Source: an uncultured Bacilli bacterium (GTDB lineage Bacteria > Bacillota_I > Bacilli_A > RF39 > UBA660). Taken from it: DNA of 64,000 nt. The stretch spans positions 1-64,000 of the forward strand of contig CANRNY010000007.1 in the NCBI GenBank assembly GCA_947632085.1, in the 5' to 3' direction. The notes under the pieces were generated by a model. It saw only the letters and a list, made by a program, of their open reading frames with translations. It ran no database searches and had not been told where the DNA came from. Of the stretch, positions 1-8,984 are shown piece by piece (the stretch's first letter is position 1; the number at the start of each line of letters is the position of its first letter). Both the position numbers and the translations under genes were made by a program.

Positions 1-13
1 AAAACAAAAAAAG

Positions 14-51
14 CTCTCAAACCCTTATAAATAAAGGAATTGGGAGTTTTT
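14..51. terminator. Intrinsic terminator at left edge
   Basis: An imperfect hairpin (CTCTCAA paired with TTGGGAG, and inner CCTT with AAGG) is followed by a T run on the plus strand and preceded by an A run. It could therefore stop transcription both ways. It probably ends a gene lying left of the window. Confidence 0.6.
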
Positions 52-109
52 ACCTTTTAAAAACTGTCAAAGTCAGGTGTAGCATAAAAGATAAAAAGTG
101 TATAGTTTT

Positions 110-137
110 GTTATAATAAAAATGTTATAATAAAAAT
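110..137 (+). repeat. Tandem 14-bp repeat duplicating a -10 box
   Basis: The 14-mer GTTATAATAAAAAT occurs twice head to tail, so two TATAAT boxes (112-117 and 126-131) lie just before the DUF2207 gene. No good -35 is visible for either copy. Confidence 0.7.
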
Positions 138-156
138 AATAAGGTAGTGTGATATT

Positions 157-1881
157 ATGAAAAAAGCTATTATATTAATAATATTTTTGTTATGTGTTCC
201 AGTTATATGTTTAGCTTCGACTGATTATACGATTAATGAATATAATGTTGATATTACAGTAAACAAAGATAATAATTATGATGTTATAGAAAATATTGAT
301 GTGTCTTTTCATAAAGTGGAAAGTTTAATAGAAAAGGAATTGCCTTATAAAGTTAGTGATTTTGATGTTGATTCTGGTTATACATTAGAAACAAAAGATA
401 AGAAAAAATATCTAATTAATAATAAGGGAGAATTAGATTCTAAATATAAAATTGTTTATACATTACCTAATAATGATGATCATACGGAGTATAGAGTTGA
501 TATTGTAAATAACTTTAATAGTTCAATTATGAAAACAGTATTTAATATCAATTTACCAAGTTCAATTACTAAAGAAAATGTTAGTTTCCTATATGAAGGG
601 GAAGATATAACAGATAAAATAGAATATAAAGTAAATGGTAATAAGATTAGTGGTACTTATGATAAAGGATTATTACAAGGAGATAAAATTACTTTAAATG
701 TTAAATATAATCAAGCTTATATAAATTATGCTAATTCATTAGTTATTATTGTACCGATTATTTTAACAATAATTAGTTATTATATATGGAAACAATATGG
801 TAAAGATTTAAAAGTTAATGTTATAAAATCATTTGCATTACCAAAAGATTTAACACCTTTAGATATAGCTTTAGTAAAAAATGAAGTAATTAGTGAAGAT
901 GATATGTTTGCTTTTCTAATATATATGTCTAATAAAGGATATATTAGAATAAATGAAGAAAAAAATAATGAATTTAGTTTAGAGAGACTTAAAGATTATG
1001 ATGGGGAAAATTATCAGGAAGAAGTTTTTCTTAAATCATTATTTAGAAAAAATTTAAAAGTTACTTTAGCTGAATATATAGATATCTTTTCTTCTAAAAA
1101 ACAATTAGAAAAAGAAGAAGCTTTAGAAAAGAAAGTAAATACACAAGAATTTAGTTATAAATATAAAAGAGTATTAACAAATTTATTACCAGTATTTAAT
1201 AATAAAGAAGAAAAATCAGTATATTATGAATTAGAATCTGATAAAAAGAAAAATATTTTAATTGCTTTTGTAGCAATAATATTAGTTCTTATTACTTTAA
1301 TACCTTTTATAGAAGTTAATAAGTTATATTTATTTCCATTATCAATTATATATGGAGTTATTGCCTTAAAAGTTTTAATAACGGCAGTTGATAGTATTAA
1401 TCTAGATAAGAAAGTAAATAGTAATAAAGGCTATATGATCTTTTGGAGTATAATAGTTACATTGATATGTATTGTCTTGTTAATGTTTACTTTTAAAAGA
1501 AATTTAGTGTATACTGTAGCCTTTTTAGTTAGTTTTGTCTGTGTAATAATTATTTTAGTATTATATAAATATATGCCTAAAAGAACAGTTTATGGTAGTA
1601 AAGTTAATGCCAAGATAGAAGGTTTAAAACTATTTATTGATACATGTGATGAAGATAATTTAAAAATGGCAATGAAGAAAAATAAAAATTATCTTTACGA
1701 TTTATTAGCTTATTCATATATTATGGGTAATAGTGATAAAGTATTTAATTTATTAAAAATGGTAGATTTAAAAATACCTAGTTGGTATAGTTTAAAAGAT
1801 GATTTTACAGTAGTAAAATTTAATAATTCTTTAAATAGATTAAAAATAGTATTAAAGAAAGCTAAAGAAGAACTTAATTAG
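157..1881 (+). CDS. DUF2207-type membrane protein
   Basis: This 574-aa protein begins with a signal peptide (residues 1-20, LLCVPVICLAS before the cleavage region). An extracytoplasmic beta-rich domain follows with the pattern common at the start of DUF2207 proteins (DYTINEYNVDITV). A membrane segment lies near 190-212, then a cytoplasmic part with the conserved LPKDLTPLDIAL and NKGYIRI pattern of the family, and four more membrane segments between about 364 and 472. The function of DUF2207 is unknown; it is a surface or envelope protein of Gram-positive bacteria. It stands alone, with its own terminator across the stop codon. Family assignment is by pattern only. Confidence 0.8.
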   Translation: MKKAIILIIFLLCVPVICLASTDYTINEYNVDITVNKDNNYDVIENIDVSFHKVESLIEKELPYKVSDFDVDSGYTLETKDKKKYLINNKGELDSKYKIVYTLPNNDDHTEYRVDIVNNFNSSIMKTVFNINLPSSITKENVSFLYEGEDITDKIEYKVNGNKISGTYDKGLLQGDKITLNVKYNQAYINYANSLVIIVPIILTIISYYIWKQYGKDLKVNVIKSFALPKDLTPLDIALVKNEVISEDDMFAFLIYMSNKGYIRINEEKNNEFSLERLKDYDGENYQEEVFLKSLFRKNLKVTLAEYIDIFSSKKQLEKEEALEKKVNTQEFSYKYKRVLTNLLPVFNNKEEKSVYYELESDKKKNILIAFVAIILVLITLIPFIEVNKLYLFPLSIIYGVIALKVLITAVDSINLDKKVNSNKGYMIFWSIIVTLICIVLLMFTFKRNLVYTVAFLVSFVCVIIILVLYKYMPKRTVYGSKVNAKIEGLKLFIDTCDEDNLKMAMKKNKNYLYDLLAYSYIMGNSDKVFNLLKMVDLKIPSWYSLKDDFTVVKFNNSLNRLKIVLKKAKEELN

Positions 1882-1890
1882 TTCTTCTTT
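1864..1890 (+). terminator. Terminator overlapping the DUF2207 stop codon
   Basis: AAAGAAGAACT pairs with AGTTCTTCTTT across a five-base loop that holds most of the stop region. The T tract after it is weak. Confidence 0.55.
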
Positions 1891-1930
1891 ATTTAAATGT
1901 GATATAATTAATATATTAGGATGTGGTAAT

Positions 1931-4579
1931 GTGATATATATTATAATATTGGGAATAATTATTTTAGGATTTGTTATATCTGATAATGTTAATGAGAATC
2001 CAAAGAAACAACGAAAGTTAGTTGCTTATAATTCACAAACAGGTAAACCAATTTACTTAGATGAATGTCGTTTAGTTGGATATGATGAAAATAATGGAAA
2101 TCCGATATTTGAAAATCCTTATCAAATAGTTAAATATAATTCACAAACGGGTGCACCAATATATGCTAATTTTGAAATAAGTAAAGAAGAATATAAGGAG
2201 TATCAACCAGTTTATAAATATAATCAACCAACTAATAATGTTAAAAAACCAATGACAGATGAAGATAGAAATCGTATTTCAAATTCGATTTTAATGATTG
2301 TTGGAGCTTTACTAGTTGTTGTTGCTTCAATTATCTTTTTAGCTTCTTCTTGGGAAACTATACCAGGAATTATAAAGACATTAGTTTTAGTTTTAATTCA
2401 AGGAATATTTATTCTATTTGGTTATTTATGTAACAATAAATTAAAGATAAAGAAAGTTGCTAAAGTATTTAATTATTTATCTTTAGCTTTTGTACCAATT
2501 ATTTTATTATCTTTATCAACTTTTGAAGTAATAGGGGATTACTTATCTATTAATGGTGATGGATCATTATTATATTTTGCAATAGCCTTTTTAATAAGTG
2601 ATGTTTTATATAAAGTTGTTGGTTCTTATAAAAAAGATAAAGTTAGTAAGATTATGAGTTTTGTAGCTGAAGTACTAGCTATTATATCGTTATTTACATA
2701 TTTAGATCTTAGAGTAGAATTAGTCTTAATAGTTTTATCTATTTATAATATTTTAATATATATTCTTATGCATGGTAATTACTTAGATAGTAATGCTTAT
2801 AAATTACCAAATAATATATTTAATTATTTATTATTAATTTTTATAGTTATAATTAAAAGTGTTATTAGTAGTTTATTAATTTATGTACCAGTTATTCTTT
2901 ATACACTTTATTTCTATAGTCAGTATGCTAGTAGTAAAAATACGAGTGATAGAGTTTATAGTCTTGTTTTATTTATTATTTCTTATGTTATTGATTTAAC
3001 AATTATTAATAGAATAAATATTTCACCATACTTTGTATATATATTAAGTATTATTCCTTTAGTTTTATTAACTAAAGAAATGAAAAATGAAAAAACAAAG
3101 AATATTTTATATAATATTGAATCTATTGCTGTCATATTATTTATTGTCGAAGCACTTGGTTTTCCAAATAAGACACTTTATTATTTAATGACTTTTATTT
3201 CTGGTTTAATATATTATTTAATGATGTTTATAATAACTAAAAAGCCAATTTATAAAGTTGCTTCTTATATAATGTTTACGGCGATATTCGTAGATATTTT
3301 CTATATAGTAGATATTTTAGATTATGCTAAATATATACCTTTAGTAGTAGGAATATTAATTTATTTATTTGAACTTATCTTTGAACAATTTAAAGATGAA
3401 TTCTCACGAGTATTACTAATATTAATCTTAGTTTTAGAATCCTTCTTATTAGTTGGAACTTATTTTGTATTAGTACCATTAGTATTAATGATAGGTTACT
3501 TAAAAGCTGAAAAGATAGATGAAGCATTATTAATAATACCAATGTTAACTAGTTTATCTTTATTTAATATAAATAATAATTTAATTACAGTTATATTAAG
3601 TTATGTATTAATATCTATATATACGATTATGTCATTATTACATAAGAAAGTTAATATTTATTCAATTGCTTCTTTACTAGCTATTATAATGGCAGGTATG
3701 GTATTTAATTATAAAAATTATATATTCTTTAGTATATTACTTGTTTGGAGTATTGTTCATTTTATAATTAATGCGAAAGATAATAATTACTTATATAAAA
3801 CAGTTGGTATTATAGGTTCTTTAGGCTTATATATATCTTGTTTAAAATATTTTGATATTGAATTTATTTCTTTACAACTTATAGGTTATTATGTAGCAGT
3901 TATGGCAATGACAGTATTTGTTTTAAAAGCAATAAAAGGCGAATTTGATATATTTATGGGTTGTTTTGGTTTTGCGATTATATCATTAGTTGGTTTCTTT
4001 ATAATAGATACAGTAACTGATGCTGTTATTATAATGGGATTCTTATTCCTTGTTTCATTAATAAGTTTTATCAAGAAATGGCGTCATTACTTATATGAAT
4101 CTTTAATTATTATGATTATTAATATACTTTATTTAACGATAGAATTTTGGGCACAAATACCTTGGTATTTCTATATCCTAGTAATAGGAATGGGCTTAAT
4201 TATATTTGCTATGTTTGATGAAAAAATTAAACAGAAAAAAGAAAATAAAGCTCTTAATAGAGAAACTAATAATGTTCCTTTAGGAGTAGAGAATACGGAA
4301 GTTAATAATATAGTTTCTAATATGAGTGAAGTAAATGAACAACCAAAGGAAGAAACTGAGATACCAAAAGTTTCTGAAATAAAGGAAGAGATGGAATTAC
4401 CAAAAGAGGAATCAGTAAACGAAGAGGTTGAATTACCAAAAGAAGTTATGGCAAAAGAAGAAAATAATAAAGTAAGTGAAGAAATAGAAGTAAAAGAAGA
4501 TAATAAAGAGAAACAAAAAGAAGAAGTAGTAATGCCTAAGAAGAGAGGGCGTAAAAAGAAAGTTGAAAATAAAGAATAG
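1931..4579 (+). CDS. Large polytopic membrane protein with short N-terminal repeats and charged tail
   Basis: This 882-aa protein starts at GTG (1931) after an AGGATGTGG ribosome binding site. Residue 1-18 is a first membrane segment. Three copies of a YxxxTGxPIY/F motif follow (YNSQTGKPIY, YDENNGNPIF, YNSQTGAPIY) near residues 33-75. From about residue 117 to 770 there are roughly twenty membrane segments, opening with a soluble-to-membrane block that resembles DUF2157-type proteins. The last 110 residues are a Glu/Lys-rich cytoplasmic tail with EEVELPKE-type near-repeats, ending in a basic KKRGRKKK element. No transport or catalytic motif is recognised. Possible envelope or polymer-handling protein; function unknown. 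Confidence 0.7.
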   Translation: MIYIIILGIIILGFVISDNVNENPKKQRKLVAYNSQTGKPIYLDECRLVGYDENNGNPIFENPYQIVKYNSQTGAPIYANFEISKEEYKEYQPVYKYNQPTNNVKKPMTDEDRNRISNSILMIVGALLVVVASIIFLASSWETIPGIIKTLVLVLIQGIFILFGYLCNNKLKIKKVAKVFNYLSLAFVPIILLSLSTFEVIGDYLSINGDGSLLYFAIAFLISDVLYKVVGSYKKDKVSKIMSFVAEVLAIISLFTYLDLRVELVLIVLSIYNILIYILMHGNYLDSNAYKLPNNIFNYLLLIFIVIIKSVISSLLIYVPVILYTLYFYSQYASSKNTSDRVYSLVLFIISYVIDLTIINRINISPYFVYILSIIPLVLLTKEMKNEKTKNILYNIESIAVILFIVEALGFPNKTLYYLMTFISGLIYYLMMFIITKKPIYKVASYIMFTAIFVDIFYIVDILDYAKYIPLVVGILIYLFELIFEQFKDEFSRVLLILILVLESFLLVGTYFVLVPLVLMIGYLKAEKIDEALLIIPMLTSLSLFNINNNLITVILSYVLISIYTIMSLLHKKVNIYSIASLLAIIMAGMVFNYKNYIFFSILLVWSIVHFIINAKDNNYLYKTVGIIGSLGLYISCLKYFDIEFISLQLIGYYVAVMAMTVFVLKAIKGEFDIFMGCFGFAIISLVGFFIIDTVTDAVIIMGFLFLVSLISFIKKWRHYLYESLIIMIINILYLTIEFWAQIPWYFYILVIGMGLIIFAMFDEKIKQKKENKALNRETNNVPLGVENTEVNNIVSNMSEVNEQPKEETEIPKVSEIKEEMELPKEESVNEEVELPKEVMAKEENNKVSEEIEVKEDNKEKQKEEVVMPKKRGRKKKVENKE

Positions 4580-4605
4580 ATTATTTATTAGATGTAAATT
4601 TCTTT

Positions 4606-4631
4606 AACAACATAGTCAACTATGTTGTTTT
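4606..4631 (+). terminator. Intrinsic terminator
   Basis: AACAACATAG pairs perfectly with CTATGTTGTT around a TCAA loop and is followed by T residues. It closes the preceding membrane protein gene. Confidence 0.8.
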
Positions 4632-4709
4632 TCTTTGAATAATTACTATACAAATTTGACAAATTTAAGTATAATGATATAGAGGGTAGAAAGATACGGA
4701 GGTACTTAT

Positions 4710-6005
4710 ATGGACATAGTTATACCTAAACCAGTTAATGAAGTTTTAAACATTATTAATGAAAAAGGCTATGAAGCATATATAATTGGTGGTGCAGTAC
4801 GTAACTGGGTAATGCAATTAAAACCAACTAACTATAATATAAGTACAAATGCTTCGTTAGATCAAATAAAAAAAGCCCTAAAAGATTATAATACATTTTA
4901 TTGCGGAGAAAATGATTCACATTTAGGAATAGTTAATTCTAAATTTCCAATGGAAGTAGCTAAATATCGTGGGAAATCAAATACGTTAGAAGATGATTTA
5001 GCTTCAAGAGATTTTACGATGAATGCTTTAGCTTATTCTGATGAAGATGGGTTAATAGATTATGGTACGGGAGTTAGAGATATTAATAATAAGATTATTA
5101 AATTAAATGGGGAAGATGATGAAATATTTATTAATGATCCATTACGTATCTTAAGAGCTATTAGATTATCAGGAGAATATGCAATGCGTATTGATATGGG
5201 TACACAAGCTTATATGAAAGATGATAAAGACTTACTTAAAAAAGTAGCTCCTGAAAGAATAAGAGATGAATTATGTAAGATATTAGTTGTACCGAGAGCT
5301 GATTTTTATATAAAAAAATATTTTGAAATATTTATTGAATTTATTCCTGAATTAGCATTATTAGAAAACTATGAACAAAATGATCCGACACAAATTTATG
5401 ATGCACTAGAGCATACTTTAGTTGCTTTAAAAGTTGTTGAACCGAAATTAGAATTAAGATTAGCAATATTATTTCATGATATAGCTAAACCTTTTACTTA
5501 TATTAAAAATGAAGAAGGTAAAGGGGAATATCCTAATCATGCTAAACGTAGTGCTGATATGGCTCGTGAAATAATGAATAGATTAAAATTTAATAAAAAA
5601 ATGATTCAAAAAGTTACAAAACTAATTGAATATCATGAATATAAAGTTCCTGATAATGATGTATTAATTAAACAATTTTTAACTAAATTTGGCGTAGAAA
5701 ACATTGAAGCTTTATATAAAATAAAGAAAGCTAACCAATATGCTAAACATCCAGCGTATGTTAGTGAAATGGCTGTTATAGATAATGAATATGAAAGATT
5801 AAAGAAATTTAATCGTAAGACAGCATTTATTAAAAAGAATGAATTAAAGTTAAATGGTAAAGATTTATTAGAACTTGGAATAAAACAAAATGATGTAGGT
5901 AATGTATTAAATGATATATATCAAGCGATTATAAATGGTAAATTAAAAAATAATCGTGAAAAATTAGTAGATTATGTTGTAAATAATATCATACCAGGAA
6001 ATTAA
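4710..6005 (+). CDS. cca: CCA tRNA nucleotidyltransferase-like protein with HD domain, DxD replaced by NxN
   Basis: The 431-aa protein has the architecture of Bacillus-type CCA-adding enzymes. It shows a GGAVR motif (27-31), SRDFTMNALAY (99-109), NDPLRILRAIR (142-152), a helical APERIRDEL block (180-188) and an HD phosphohydrolase-type domain with LFHDIAKP (254-261). In the family the first motif reads VRD followed by a DxD(I/L)xT pair that binds the catalytic metals. Here all three Asp positions are Asn: N32 (codon 4803), N41 (4830) and N43 (4836), giving TNYNIST. Every change is consistent with a single GAY to AAY step. As written the enzyme should not add nucleotides; the HD half looks intact. 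Single gene with its own terminator. Confidence 0.85.
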   Translation: MDIVIPKPVNEVLNIINEKGYEAYIIGGAVRNWVMQLKPTNYNISTNASLDQIKKALKDYNTFYCGENDSHLGIVNSKFPMEVAKYRGKSNTLEDDLASRDFTMNALAYSDEDGLIDYGTGVRDINNKIIKLNGEDDEIFINDPLRILRAIRLSGEYAMRIDMGTQAYMKDDKDLLKKVAPERIRDELCKILVVPRADFYIKKYFEIFIEFIPELALLENYEQNDPTQIYDALEHTLVALKVVEPKLELRLAILFHDIAKPFTYIKNEEGKGEYPNHAKRSADMAREIMNRLKFNKKMIQKVTKLIEYHEYKVPDNDVLIKQFLTKFGVENIEALYKIKKANQYAKHPAYVSEMAVIDNEYERLKKFNRKTAFIKKNELKLNGKDLLELGIKQNDVGNVLNDIYQAIINGKLKNNREKLVDYVVNNIIPGN

Positions 6006-6032
6006 AAGAGAAAAAATTAATTTTTCTCTTTT
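6004..6032. terminator. Shared bidirectional terminator
   Basis: AAAAGAGAAAAA pairs with TTTTTCTCTTTT around ATTAA. It overlaps the stop codons of the convergent nucleotidyltransferase and small exported protein genes and has T runs on both strands. Confidence 0.75.
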
Positions 6033-6448
6033 TCGTTTGTTTCATTTTGTTCTTCTTTTTGTTTATTGCTTTCAGCATTTATTTCATCTTTACGATTATA
6101 TTTAACGACTGTTCCCTTATAATCATCGGTAAAATTATGATTAACATCTTCAGTAACATTAATTACTGTGCCATCTTGTAATTTAAAGGTGTGAATATAG
6201 TGAAGATTTTTATCGTCGGTACACTTTTTAAACCATAATGTTTCACAATTACTAATATCTTCATAAACGTATTCGACAACTTTAGATGCTGAAATTTCTT
6301 TTTTGGTAAAACCATATCTTTCCATAAGATAGTCTTTGGCAGCAGAACTTTTGACGTCTGTATATGCCATTTTACCAAAAATAGCGAAAGCAAATAATAG
6401 AATGACAATAATGACTAATAAAATACTTCTTTTAATAAAAATTTTCAT
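6017..6448 (-). CDS. Small membrane-anchored exported protein
   Basis: 143 aa with one N-terminal membrane segment (about residues 7-27). An extracytoplasmic domain follows that begins AKDYLMERYGFTKKEISASK, a layout seen in DUF3139-like exported proteins, though I cannot confirm the family. Two cysteines (NCETLWFKKC) could form a disulfide. The last 25 residues are Glu/Asn/Lys-rich low complexity. It is divergent from the aquaporin gene and convergent with the nucleotidyltransferase gene. Function unknown. Confidence 0.7.
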   Translation of the reverse strand: MKIFIKRSILLVIIVILLFAFAIFGKMAYTDVKSSAAKDYLMERYGFTKKEISASKVVEYVYEDISNCETLWFKKCTDDKNLHYIHTFKLQDGTVINVTEDVNHNFTDDYKGTVVKYNRKDEINAESNKQKEEQNETNEKEKN

Positions 6449-6547
6449 ATAATCTCCTTACTATAACTATTATATATAATGAAATTATATCATAATTTCT
6501 TCTTAAAATCACAATAAGTGGTATAATAACAACAAGGAGGATTTGTT

Positions 6548-7411
6548 ATGATAAAAAAATGGATTTGTGAATTTGTAGGAACAATGTTATTAGTAATATT
6601 TGGTTGTGGAACAGCTGTAGTACTTGAAACATTCGTATCTGGGTTATATGGTGTAACTAGTGCTAGTGCTCCTGGTATTTCACTTCCTTATACATTACTT
6701 GCAGTTTCTTTAGCATTTGGTCTTGTATTAATGGCTATTGTTTATACAATGGGAAAAGTATCTGGTGCACATGTTAATCCTGCTGTTTCAGTTGCTTGTT
6801 TAATAGATGGACGTATGAGTGTTATTGAATGCGTAGAATATGTTGTTTTACAAGTTCTTGGAGGTATAGCTGGAGCAGCAGTATTAATGTTAATATTAGG
6901 TAATGCTTCATCATTAGGTGCTAATGGATATGGTACATTAAGTGTATTACAAAATATGGCTCCTACAGTTAAGGTTACAGCACAAATTGCTTTCCTAGTT
7001 GAAACTATTTTAACATTTATCTTTGTTTTAGTTGTTTTAGCAACAACTAAAAAAGAGAATTGTTTCTCAGGATTAGTAATTGGTTTAACTTTAACTTTAG
7101 TACATATTTTTGGTATAGTATTCACTGGAACTAGTGTTAATCCAGCAAGAAGTATTGGACCAGCTTTATTAACTGGTGGGGATGCTTTATCTCAATTATG
7201 GGTATTTATCCTAGCTCCATTATTAGGCGGTATTCTTGCAGCAGTCTTCTATAGATTTGTTCTTAATGAAGGTGTAACACCTAAATTAGTTTCAGCTTCT
7301 AAAACTGTTATAGAAGAAGTAGAAGACGATGAAGATGAAGAAGAGATAGAAGAAGAACCTGAAGAAGAAGTAAAACCTAAAGCTAGAAAACCAAGAAAAA
7401 AGAGCAAATAA
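6548..7411 (+). CDS. aqpZ: Aquaporin (MIP family), water-channel type
   Basis: This 287-aa major intrinsic protein has six membrane segments and both pore motifs, SGAHVNPAVS (first half) and GTSVNPARS (second half). The selectivity-filter positions known from E. coli AqpZ can be read as Phe (in LAFGL), His (in LTLVHIFG), Thr (in TGTSVNPAR) and Arg after the second NPA. That set is typical of water-selective channels, not glycerol facilitators. The protein carries an extra cytoplasmic C-terminal tail of about 40 residues, first acidic (EEVEDDEDEEE) and then basic (KARKPRKKSK), which is absent from typical AqpZ. AAGGAGG precedes the ATG. Monocistronic. Confidence 0.92.
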   Translation: MIKKWICEFVGTMLLVIFGCGTAVVLETFVSGLYGVTSASAPGISLPYTLLAVSLAFGLVLMAIVYTMGKVSGAHVNPAVSVACLIDGRMSVIECVEYVVLQVLGGIAGAAVLMLILGNASSLGANGYGTLSVLQNMAPTVKVTAQIAFLVETILTFIFVLVVLATTKKENCFSGLVIGLTLTLVHIFGIVFTGTSVNPARSIGPALLTGGDALSQLWVFILAPLLGGILAAVFYRFVLNEGVTPKLVSASKTVIEEVEDDEDEEEIEEEPEEEVKPKARKPRKKSK

Positions 7412-7429
7412 TGAATTGCTCTTTTTTTT
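7401..7429. terminator. Bidirectional terminator embedded in the aqpZ 3' end
   Basis: AGAGCAA pairs with TTGCTCT; the hairpin includes the aquaporin stop codon and runs into eight Ts. The A run upstream makes it usable from the convergent hsp20 side too. Confidence 0.85.
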
Positions 7430-7823
7430 AATTTATTTCGATAACTTTTTTTGATTCAATTTTTTTAGTTTTAGGAATAGTAATTTTTAGAATACCATTA
7501 TTGAATTCAGCAGATATTGCTTCTTCATCTATATCAGCGAATGAGAATGTTCTTGTTACTTTACCATAGACTCTTTCACGTCTAATATATTTTTTATCAT
7601 TATCTTCTTCATTTACTTCATCTTTTTTCTCAGCAGTAACTGATAGAATTCCATCCTCACATTCAAGAGTTATATCTTCTTTCTTATAACCTGGTATATC
7701 TAATTCAATGTTATAATTTCCATCCTTTTCATAAACATCACATTTCATATCATTCATTCGAGGAGCTCTTCCTAAATCATCAAAAATGTCATCTAAATAA
7801 AAATTTCTTGGAATTAAACTCAT
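7428..7823 (-). CDS. hsp20: Hsp20-family small heat shock protein
   Basis: 131 aa with an alpha-crystallin domain spanning nearly the whole protein. Visible landmarks are YNIELDIPGYKKEDI, FNNGILKITIPK (the conserved NGxLxIxxPK strand) and a C-terminal IEI motif (VIEIN) that anchors oligomers. These ATP-independent chaperones hold unfolding proteins. The gene follows a GAAGGAAAAG ribosome binding site and a consensus promoter that overlaps a CIRCE operator, so HrcA repression relieved by heat is expected. It stands alone and converges on aqpZ. Confidence 0.95.
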   Translation of the reverse strand: MSLIPRNFYLDDIFDDLGRAPRMNDMKCDVYEKDGNYNIELDIPGYKKEDITLECEDGILSVTAEKKDEVNEEDNDKKYIRRERVYGKVTRTFSFADIDEEAISAEFNNGILKITIPKTKKIESKKVIEIN

Positions 7824-7851
7824 TAATTCTTTTCCTTCTTTCTATGCCTTA

Positions 7852-7880
7852 ATTATATTACAATAATTAGCACTTGTCAA
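7852..7880 (-). promoter_or_regulatory. hsp20 promoter
   Basis: On the minus strand TTGACA (7880-7875) and TATAAT (7857-7852) are separated by exactly 17 bases. The -35 lies inside the CIRCE spacer, so HrcA binding would block polymerase. Confidence 0.9.
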
Positions 7881-7893
7881 TATAGAGTGCTAA
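7867..7893 (-). promoter_or_regulatory. CIRCE operator (HrcA site)
   Basis: TTAGCACTT, nine bases, GAGTGCTAA. This matches the CIRCE consensus (TTAGCACTC-N9-GAGTGCTAA) with one mismatch at the inner end of one half. CIRCE normally controls groESL and dnaK; here it sits on hsp20. Confidence 0.93.
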
Positions 7894-7916
7894 TTTCTTT
7901 ATTATTATATGCAACT

Positions 7917-7945
7917 TTTACATAATTATACATTTTTGATATAAT
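7917..7945 (+). promoter_or_regulatory. dusB promoter
   Basis: TTTACA (7917-7922), a 17-base spacer and TATAAT (7940-7945) lie 23 bases before the dusB start, preceding an AAGGAG ribosome binding site. Confidence 0.8.
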
Positions 7946-7968
7946 ACTAACGATTAAGGAGCATTTAT

Positions 7969-8967
7969 ATGTGGAAAATTGGGAATGTAGAAATTAAAAA
8001 TAGAATAGTCTTGGCTCCAATGGCTGGTATATCTAATACTTCATATCGTAAAATTATTAAGGAAATGGGTGCAGGTTTAATATTTGCAGAGATGGTTAGC
8101 GATAAAGCGATTATGTATGGAAATGATAAGACTTATGAACTATTAAAAATGAGTGAAGAGGAAAGACCGATTGCTCAGCAGATATTTGGTAGTGATATTG
8201 AATCTTTTGTTATTGCTGCTAAGAAAATAGAAGAAATTATGCATCCGGATATTATTGATATTAATATGGGGTGTCCAGTTCCTAAAGTAGCTATACGTGC
8301 CCAAGCTGGTAGTGCATTACTTAAAGATCCTAATAAAATATATGATATTGTTAAAGCTGTTGTTGATGCTGTTTCTGTACCTGTTACAGTTAAAATTCGT
8401 AGTGGTTGGGATGAGAAACATATTAATGCTGTTACTGTAGCTAAAAAGTGTGAGGAAGCAGGAGCTAAAGCTATTACAGTTCATGGTAGGACTAGAGCAC
8501 AAGGTTATAGTGGAAAAGCTGATTGGAATATAATTAAACAAGTAAAAGAAGCTGTCTCAATTCCGGTAATTGGTAATGGGGATGTTACTAGTCCAGAGTT
8601 AGCTAAAAAAATGCTTATGGAAACTAATTGTGATGCAGTGATGATTGGACGTGGTGTATTAGGTAATCCGTGGTTAATTAGAGAATGCGTTGAATATTTA
8701 GATAAAGGTAAGATTAGTACGCAGGTTAGTTTTCTTGATAAAGTTAATATGATGAAGAGACATTATGAATTATTAATGGAAGATAAAAATGAAAAGGCAG
8801 CATTACTAGAAATTAGAAGTCATATTATATGGTATTTAAAGGGAATGCCTAAAAGTAAAGAAATAAAAAATCAAATATGTCAGAGTAAAAGTAGTGAAGA
8901 GATGTTTAAAATAATTGAAGATTATAAAAATTATTTATTAAATACCAATGAAAAAATAGATATTTAG
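7969..8967 (+). CDS. dusB: tRNA-dihydrouridine synthase (DusB type)
   Basis: This 332-aa FMN-dependent TIM-barrel enzyme reduces uridine to dihydrouridine in tRNA D-loops. Visible motifs are LAPMAGISN at the first strand, DINMGCPVPKV with the catalytic Cys near residue 101, VKIRSGW, ITVHGRTRAQGYSG, PVIGNGDV and the phosphate-binding GCDAVMIGRG-like segment (NCDAVMIGRGVLGNPW). The length is normal for the family and a C-terminal helical RNA-binding region is present. The start follows AAGGAGC with an ideal promoter upstream. Monocistronic, ending at a bidirectional terminator. Confidence 0.93.
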   Translation: MWKIGNVEIKNRIVLAPMAGISNTSYRKIIKEMGAGLIFAEMVSDKAIMYGNDKTYELLKMSEEERPIAQQIFGSDIESFVIAAKKIEEIMHPDIIDINMGCPVPKVAIRAQAGSALLKDPNKIYDIVKAVVDAVSVPVTVKIRSGWDEKHINAVTVAKKCEEAGAKAITVHGRTRAQGYSGKADWNIIKQVKEAVSIPVIGNGDVTSPELAKKMLMETNCDAVMIGRGVLGNPWLIRECVEYLDKGKISTQVSFLDKVNMMKRHYELLMEDKNEKAALLEIRSHIIWYLKGMPKSKEIKNQICQSKSSEEMFKIIEDYKNYLLNTNEKIDI

Positions 8968-8984
8968 TTAATATCTATTTTTTT
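8951..8984. terminator. Shared bidirectional terminator
   Basis: AAAAAATAGATATT pairs with AATATCTATTTTTT around TAGTT. It covers the ends of the convergent dusB and metallopeptidase genes. Confidence 0.85.
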
